Source of the DNA: Christensenella sp. UBA1782
GTDB taxonomy: Bacteria; Bacillota; Clostridia; Christensenellales; DTU072
NCBI GenBank assembly: GCA_002315475.1
Contig: DCGI01000053.1
Location: 1,080 to 32,852 of the forward strand
Direction of reading: 5' to 3'
DNA: 31,773 nucleotides
Below the pieces are notes generated by a model, which saw only the letters and a program-made list of their open reading frames with translations, was not told the origin of the DNA and made no database searches. Below are positions 28,301 to 31,773 of the stretch, piece by piece (the stretch's first letter is position 1; each line of letters starts with the position of its first letter). A program made the translations under genes and the position numbers.

Positions 28301-28361
28301 GTTTTATCAGATCGTGCCTTGCGGAATTTTAACCCCGCCGAGTATCTTTCTCGATAAATAA
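25302..28361 (+). CDS. Large putative glycoside hydrolase, GH106-like (alpha-L-rhamnosidase-like)
   Basis: The protein has 1,019 residues from the ATG at 25302, which shares one base with the copA stop; GAGGTG at 25291-25296 precedes it. The N-terminal FxNPPSEYRGAPFWAWNG segment, GVFKEMGLGGYHIH, an acidic FTDEP pair (Asp227, Glu228), and the later KRDYPAS and IHPIES segments are like the (beta/alpha)8 core of GH106-related enzymes. The C-terminal part (about 600-1019) looks like beta-sandwich carbohydrate-binding modules. No signal peptide is visible, so it is probably cytoplasmic. The best-known GH106 activity is removal of terminal L-rhamnose, but the family assignment is by eye and the substrate is unproved. 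Coupling to a copper pump gene has no obvious functional meaning. Confidence 0.75.
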   Translation: MLYEKTKERVSEEIFKNPPSEYRGAPFWAWNGKLDKDEVVWQTGVFKEMGLGGYHIHVRTGLEDEYLGEKFNECIRACVESSQEKNMLAWLYDEDRWPSGFAGGIVTKNKAFRQRYLLFTRFPSKRLPKFDEKGRLIEGDKLLARYSVHTFWGKLLSYRRLQEGEKAPCTWYAYLRISDAESWYNDNTYVDTLNEEALDEFAAVTYGNYKKVIPEALGSICPAIFTDEPQFRNIKKGICGYEYPWTDDFDKTFEACYGSNILDGLPELFWNKGEFSLVRYRYFDHLSERFVHAFSDNLGEKAEEVGLHLTGHMMQEATLESQTRSVGETMRHYRGFGIPGIDILCSRYEFATAKQCQSVVHQLGKEGMLSELYGVSRWNYDFRMYKIHGDWQAALGVTVRVPHLSMLSMKGEAKRDYPASMFYQSPWYKKFNVVEDHFARVNTALSGGKTLAEIGVIHPIESYWGQYSFSLRGAQQRNRTEKSFSDITEWLLRNALDFDYIDESLLPDLCQEGGNPLQVGRMQYKTVVVPDCITLRKTTLERLEKFAERGGKLIFVGRIPSFADAVPTPRPQILAEKSIVVPTEKAALLSVLEGSRSVAVVDKETGKEVETVLTTLHEKGDDRWLFVSQAHRENFPDNHTVVRQELFVKVKGEFVPTLWNTLDGTISEVPFTQKDGWTIIDGHLYNHDSLLYRLVKGKGEKERETERKETEKVILEGRVPYTIDEPNVLVLDRAKYAVGYKAPYSTKKLDILCADNICRKKKGFRMHGGSICQPWAAEKKETRDVLRLCFDFYSEIEYKAPELAIEDADKVRIFMNGVEVEKVITGWYVDKAIEKVALPDVKKGKNVLEVILPFGENTDTEWCYLLGSFGVKVCGTKEIITALPETIAFGDITKQGFPFYGGKLTYHTSFEGNGKEVLLSVPVFEAPVLEVESSGVKKDIAYAPYSVKMPSEKGKTTLDVTAYISRQNAFGCLHTRSMKRKDCCVGPSLYRRLNVGERSMFYQIVPCGILTPPSIFLDK

Positions 28362-28363
28362 AA

Positions 28364-28392
28364 TTGACAAAAAAACAAGAAAAGATTATAAT
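28364..28392 (+). promoter_or_regulatory. Consensus sigma-A (sigma-70-type) promoter
   Basis: TTGACA (28364-28369) and TATAAT (28387-28392) match the bacterial consensus exactly with the ideal 17-base spacer. It begins 3 bases after the stop of the GH106-like gene. Transcription would start near 28399, giving a leader of under 30 bases before the ATG at 28426, with AGGAG at 28412-28416. It is the only fully consensus promoter I saw, and it implies strong expression of the malate dehydrogenase and malic enzyme genes. Confidence 0.9.
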
Positions 28393-28425
28393 AATAGAAA
28401 ACTTTTTTATTAGGAGATATTTAGT

Positions 28426-29535
28426 ATGCCGAAAGTTGTACTTGATTGGAAAACCGCAAACGATTTTGTGGTAGATGCGTTTGTCGGGGTGGGTGTACCC
28501 GAAGAGGATGCCAAGATTTGTGCCGACGTTCTTTTGGAAAGCGATCGTCGCGGTATCGAAAGCCACGGATGCAATCGTTTTAAGCCCATCTATATCGATA
28601 GAATTAAAGACGGAATTCAAAACCCCGTTACTCAGTTTGAAATTATCAAAGAAACCCCCACGACTGCCGTTGTCGACGGACACGACGGTATGGGACAGGT
28701 TATCGGCTATAAGGCTATGAGCCTTGCCATGAAGAAAGCCAAAGAATACGGCATGGGCATGGTCGTCGTTCGTAATTCCTGCCACTACGGCATTGCGGGA
28801 TATTATCCCACCATGTGCACCAAACAAGGTATGATCGGTATCACCGGTACGAACGCCCGTCCTTCCGTCGCTCCCACCTTCGGTGTGGAAGGTATGTTCG
28901 GAACCAACCCCCTCACCATCGGTATTCCCACCGACGAAGAATTCGATTTCTTGATCGACTGTGCTTCTTCCATTACGCAAAACGGAAAAATCGAATATTA
29001 TGCCAGAATCGGAGAAGACGTGCATCCCGGCACCGTTATCGACCAAAACGGGAAACCGGTAGAAGGTGATGCCGGCGTCGCTTTGAAACAAATCCGTAAC
29101 GGCACCGCCGCTCTTACCACGCTCGGCGGTATCGGCGAAGCCCTCGGCGGTTATAAAGGGTACGGTTACGCTTTGGTGGTGGAACTTCTCTCCGCCGCTT
29201 TGCAAGACGGTAACTACGGAAAGGCTTTGGACGGCAAAGACGAAAAGGGCAATAAAGTTCCTTATCATCTCGGTCACTTCTTCATCGCCATCGACACCAA
29301 CCATTTCTTGGGTGAAGATATTTGCAGAAAGAAGGCGGGCGATATTTTGCGTGCCGTACGTGCTTCCAAAAAAGCACCCGGATGCGACCATATCTTTACC
29401 GCCGGCGAAAAGGAATGGAACATTTGGCAACAAAGAAAAGACAGCGGCGTGCCGATTAACGAAGCCGTACAGAAAGAGATGAGTCAGGTTCGTGACGAAC
29501 TCGGTTTGAAATACGTTTTCCCTTGGGAAAAATAA
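28426..29535 (+). CDS. Malate/L-lactate dehydrogenase family oxidoreductase (Ldh_2)
   Basis: The 369-residue NAD(P)-dependent dehydrogenase belongs to the Ldh_2 family (malate, L-lactate, ureidoglycolate or 2,3-diketo-gulonate dehydrogenases), which is unrelated to the classical Rossmann MDH. RGIESHG (His47), NSCHYGIAGYY (His120, the catalytic-type His) and GTNPLTIGIP are family hallmarks. The length is typical. Codon use is visibly more regular than in its neighbours, as in highly expressed genes, and it has its own strong promoter. The next gene encodes a malic enzyme, so oxidation or reduction between malate and oxaloacetate, followed by malate to pyruvate, is the likely context. Lactate as substrate is not excluded. 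Confidence 0.9.
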   Translation: MPKVVLDWKTANDFVVDAFVGVGVPEEDAKICADVLLESDRRGIESHGCNRFKPIYIDRIKDGIQNPVTQFEIIKETPTTAVVDGHDGMGQVIGYKAMSLAMKKAKEYGMGMVVVRNSCHYGIAGYYPTMCTKQGMIGITGTNARPSVAPTFGVEGMFGTNPLTIGIPTDEEFDFLIDCASSITQNGKIEYYARIGEDVHPGTVIDQNGKPVEGDAGVALKQIRNGTAALTTLGGIGEALGGYKGYGYALVVELLSAALQDGNYGKALDGKDEKGNKVPYHLGHFFIAIDTNHFLGEDICRKKAGDILRAVRASKKAPGCDHIFTAGEKEWNIWQQRKDSGVPINEAVQKEMSQVRDELGLKYVFPWEK

Positions 29536-29546
29536 GGAGATAAAAA

Positions 29547-30698
29547 ATGAATTACGCAGAAGAATCGTTAAAGTGCCATTACAAATGGCAAGGAAAAATC
29601 GAAGTCGTTCCCCGTGCGGCGGTGGACAACAAAGAGGCACTCAGCCTCGCTTATACGCCGGGCGTAGCGCAACCCTGTTTGGAAATCCAAAAAGACATCA
29701 ATAAGTCGTACGAACTCACCCGTCGTTGGAACCTCGTAGCCGTAGTTACCGACGGAACCGCCGTTCTCGGACTCGGCGACATCGGACCGGAAGCCGGTAT
29801 GCCCGTTATGGAAGGGAAATGCGTATTGTTTAAGGCGTTCGGTAACGTAGACGCCTTCCCTCTGTGCGTTAAAAGTAAAGACGTAGACGAAATCGTCCGT
29901 ACGGTGCAACTGATAAGCGGAAGTTTCGGCGGTGTAAACCTCGAAGATATTGCCGCGCCCCGTTGCTTCGAAATCGAACGTAAACTTAAGGAAGTCTGCG
30001 ATATTCCGATTTTCCACGACGACCAACATGGTACCGCCGTCGTCGTTTCCGCTGCCATTATTAACGGCTTAAAAGTGGTTAAGAAGAAGATTACCGATTG
30101 TACCGTTGCTTTCTCGGGTGCGGGTGCGGCAGGGGTAGCCATTGCCAAACTGCTTCTTTCCATGGGTGCAAAAGACGTCATTATGTGCGACCGTAAAGGG
30201 ATTATTTGCGAAGGAAACGAGGGTATGACTCCCGCAAAACAAGAAATCGCTTCTTTCACCAACAAAGGACACCGTAAAGGAACTTTGGCAGATGCCATGA
30301 AGGGTGCCGATATCTTTGTTGGTGTTTCTGCACCTGGTATTGTCAGCAAAGAAATGGTTGCTTCCATGAACAAGGATTCAATTCTTTTTGCAATGGCAAA
30401 CCCAGTTCCAGAAATCATGCCAGATATTGCAAAGGCAGCTGGTGCAAAGGTTGTTGGAACAGGTAGAAGTGATTTCCCAAATCAGGTAAACAATGTTATT
30501 GCTTTCCCTGGTATTTTCAAGGGTGCTTTAGAGGGTCGTGCTTCACAGATTACTGAAGAGATGAAGCTTGCCGCAGCAGAAGCCCTGGCTCAGCTCGTTT
30601 CAGATGACGAGATTAACGAAGATTTCATTATGCCAGAAGCCTTTGATCCAAGAGTTGCAGACGTAGTTAGTCAGGCCGTAAAGAATCATGTTCGATAA
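29547..30698 (+). CDS. NAD(P)-dependent malic enzyme (short form); mosaic gene
   Basis: The 383-residue enzyme decarboxylates L-malate to pyruvate and CO2 with NAD(P). Expected residues are present: Tyr36 (AYTPGV), Lys91 (MEGKCVLFK), metal ligands in NLED (Glu132, Asp133) and FHDDQH (Asp158/159), and a Rossmann GAGAAG at 191-196. AAGGAG (29534-29539) lies 7 bases before the ATG. The length equals the short bacterial form without a phosphotransacetylase domain. The gene is odd in being a DNA mosaic. Up to about codon 243, prolines are ccc/ccg and arginines cgt. From about codon 263, prolines are cca/cct and arginines mostly aga or cga. The protein remains in frame and family-like throughout. 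It probably works with the upstream Ldh_2 enzyme. Confidence 0.95.
   Translation: MNYAEESLKCHYKWQGKIEVVPRAAVDNKEALSLAYTPGVAQPCLEIQKDINKSYELTRRWNLVAVVTDGTAVLGLGDIGPEAGMPVMEGKCVLFKAFGNVDAFPLCVKSKDVDEIVRTVQLISGSFGGVNLEDIAAPRCFEIERKLKEVCDIPIFHDDQHGTAVVVSAAIINGLKVVKKKITDCTVAFSGAGAAGVAIAKLLLSMGAKDVIMCDRKGIICEGNEGMTPAKQEIASFTNKGHRKGTLADAMKGADIFVGVSAPGIVSKEMVASMNKDSILFAMANPVPEIMPDIAKAAGAKVVGTGRSDFPNQVNNVIAFPGIFKGALEGRASQITEEMKLAAAEALAQLVSDDEINEDFIMPEAFDPRVADVVSQAVKNHVR
30275..30333 (+). other. Sequence-composition junction (assembly chimera or recombination breakpoint)
   Basis: The last clearly upstream-type codon (cgt, Arg243) ends at 30275 and the first clearly different proline codon (cct, Pro263) begins at 30333. 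The bases between encode a highly conserved stretch ending ADIFVGVSAPG. Upstream of the junction, 8 of 9 malic-enzyme prolines use ccc or ccg; downstream, none of 8 does. All later sequence (to 31773) is more AT-rich and rich in ata, cta, cca and aga codons. Confidence 0.85.
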
Positions 30699-31641
30699 AA
30701 ATACCGCTTCCCACCCTTATGGTGGGCAGCGGTTTTATTCTCTAAACCAATATTGCAAGGCCACCTATGGCGAGAAGGTTTATCGACTATCACTAAACGG
30801 AGGCATGACATGCCCCAATCGTGATGGCACCTATTCACACCAAGGATGTATATACTGTAGCGAAGGAGGCTCTGGAGATTTTGCAGCAACAAGCCCCCTT
30901 TCAATACACGATCAGCTTGCTGAAGCCAAGGTGAAAATATCCCAAAAAACAAACTGTAACAAATATATTGCATATTTTCAGGCCTTCACCAACACCTATG
31001 CACCTATCTCATACCTAAGAGAATTATTTTTCAGCGCAATCAACGAACCAAATGTGGTTATACTTTCTATTGCCACACGAAGTGATTGTCTATCCGACGA
31101 GGTATGTGATTTGCTAGAGGAACTAAACCGCATAAAACCAGTTTGGGTCGAGCTAGGACTTCAGACAATACACGATTCAACGCTCTCGAAAATGAACACG
31201 CATACCACGGTTTCACAATATGATATTGCCCTAGCCAAATTAAAAGCCAGAGGGATTGAGGTTATTACCCATCTGATATTTGGTTTCCCTGGTGAAAGCA
31301 AAGAAATGATGCTTCAGTCTGTTAATCATGTTGCCCATTCAAGCACTGCCGGAATAAAAATGCATTTGCTCCATATTCTAAAAGGCACCAAGCTTGGCGA
31401 CATGTATTTGCAAAGCCCTTTTCCAATTTTCGAGTTAGAAGAATATTGCAATTTCATTGTTGATTGTATAGAATTACTACCACCGGACATGGTCATACAT
31501 CGGATGACTGGCGATGGACCGCGCAATTTGCTTATTGCTCCTATTTGGAGCACTGACAAAAAGAGAGTATTAAATACAATCAATCATCTATTGGTAGAAC
31601 GAGATACTTATCAGGGGCGCTTATGGACCCCCAATATATAA
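30688..31641 (+). CDS. TIGR01212-family radical SAM protein (YhcC-like)
   Basis: The 317-residue protein carries the spaced cluster cysteines Cys42, Cys54 and Cys57 (GGMTCPNRDGT...GCIYC) followed by SEGGSGDFA, the hallmark of TIGR01212/YhcC radical SAM proteins. These bind a 4Fe-4S cluster and S-adenosylmethionine; the substrate is unknown, and E. coli YhcC has been proposed to act on RNA or a small molecule. The ATG overlaps the malic-enzyme stop by 11 bases and has only a weak ribosome site. There is no good alternative downstream start before Met40. Codon use differs strongly from genes before 30275. It precedes a DUF4364 gene, as seen in Lachnospiraceae. Confidence 0.92.
   Translation: MFDKNTASHPYGGQRFYSLNQYCKATYGEKVYRLSLNGGMTCPNRDGTYSHQGCIYCSEGGSGDFAATSPLSIHDQLAEAKVKISQKTNCNKYIAYFQAFTNTYAPISYLRELFFSAINEPNVVILSIATRSDCLSDEVCDLLEELNRIKPVWVELGLQTIHDSTLSKMNTHTTVSQYDIALAKLKARGIEVITHLIFGFPGESKEMMLQSVNHVAHSSTAGIKMHLLHILKGTKLGDMYLQSPFPIFELEEYCNFIVDCIELLPPDMVIHRMTGDGPRNLLIAPIWSTDKKRVLNTINHLLVERDTYQGRLWTPNI
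30703..30739 (+). terminator. Rho-independent-terminator-like hairpin inside the radical SAM gene start
   Basis: ACCGCT (30703-30708) pairs with AGCGGT (30728-30733), and CCCACC (30710-30715) pairs with GGTGGG (30721-30726), around a 5-base loop with one 1x1 mismatch. The stem is followed by TTTT A TT. It lies just after the malic-enzyme stop (30698) but within codons 6-17 of the radical SAM gene. It could end malic-enzyme transcription or attenuate the next gene. Confidence 0.6.
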
Positions 31642-31659
31642 ACTACACAAGGAGAATAT

Positions 31660-31773
31660 ATGGCAGAACCATGTACAATTTATAAGCTTACTATATTATA
31701 TATGCTCGACAAAGCGGGCTTTCCGTTGACCAATACTCAGATTTCCAACTTCTTTCTTGAAAAAGAATATACT
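31660..31773 (+). CDS. DUF4364 family protein (5' end only)
   Basis: The ATG at 31660 lies 5 bases after AAGGAG (31649-31654) and is open to the window end: 38 codons beginning MAEPCTIYKLTILYMLD and containing FPLTNTQISNF. This matches the N-terminal winged-helix-like segment of DUF4364 proteins, common in Lachnospiraceae and related Clostridia; the function is unknown. It begins 19 bases after the radical SAM stop. Only about a fifth of the usual length is visible. Confidence 0.8.
   Translation, partial: MAEPCTIYKLTILYMLDKAGFPLTNTQISNFFLEKEYT

Noticed and set aside
28108..29640. A 510-codon open frame on the - strand opposite the Ldh_2 gene
   Set aside because: It runs across the promoter and three genes, has no ribosome site or domain, and mirrors the regular codons of the + strand gene.

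Overview
The window is 31.8 kb of bacterial DNA with every recognisable gene on the + strand and almost no non-coding space. No gap exceeds about 64 bases up to the malic enzyme gene, and no rRNA, tRNA, CRISPR array or insertion sequence was seen. Strong GGAGG-type ribosome sites, uvrB-uvrA order, a lipoprotein signal and membrane-anchored surface proteins with MBG/YDG-like, Listeria-Bacteroides (Flg_new) and BspA-type leucine-rich repeats point to an anaerobic, gut-type Firmicute (Clostridia). A Christensenellales/Borkfalkia-like lineage is a guess; no marker gene here settles it.

Bases 1-12491 look like a carbohydrate/surface block: the 3' end of a giant repeat-rich surface protein, a large LRR lipoprotein, and two tandem paralogous family 2 glycoside hydrolases without signal peptides. 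Bases 12499-18182 hold two small winged-helix-like proteins with C-terminal membrane segments, followed by uvrB and uvrA (nucleotide excision repair). Bases 18205-22913 hold a YjbQ-family protein, an M29-type aminopeptidase, a PlsC-like acyltransferase fused to a zinc ribbon, a GTG-started sugar nucleotidyltransferase and a NahK-like sugar kinase. The last two probably act in sequence to make a nucleotide sugar. Bases 22945-28361 hold a copper-type P1B ATPase with metal-binding domains at both ends, whose stop overlaps the start of a large GH106-like glycosidase gene.

A perfect TTGACA-N17-TATAAT promoter at 28364-28392 drives a malate/lactate dehydrogenase (Ldh_2 family) and an NAD(P)-malic enzyme, a pair acting at the malate node. 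Inside the malic enzyme gene, between about 30275 and 30333, codon use changes abruptly. The nine prolines before this point use ccc/ccg (8) or cct (1); the eight after it use cca (6) or cct (2). Everything downstream (malic enzyme 3' part, a TIGR01212/YhcC-type radical SAM protein, the start of a DUF4364 protein) is more AT-rich and looks like Lachnospiraceae. The protein stays intact across the switch. The window is therefore either a chimeric assembly joined in a conserved gene or a real homologous recombinant, and this is the most important thing to check.

No clearly new defence or mobile system was found. The more unusual pieces are the acyltransferase-zinc ribbon-PH-like fusion, the paired membrane-tethered winged-helix proteins in front of uvrBA, and the tandem GH2 genes sharing near-identical DNA blocks.
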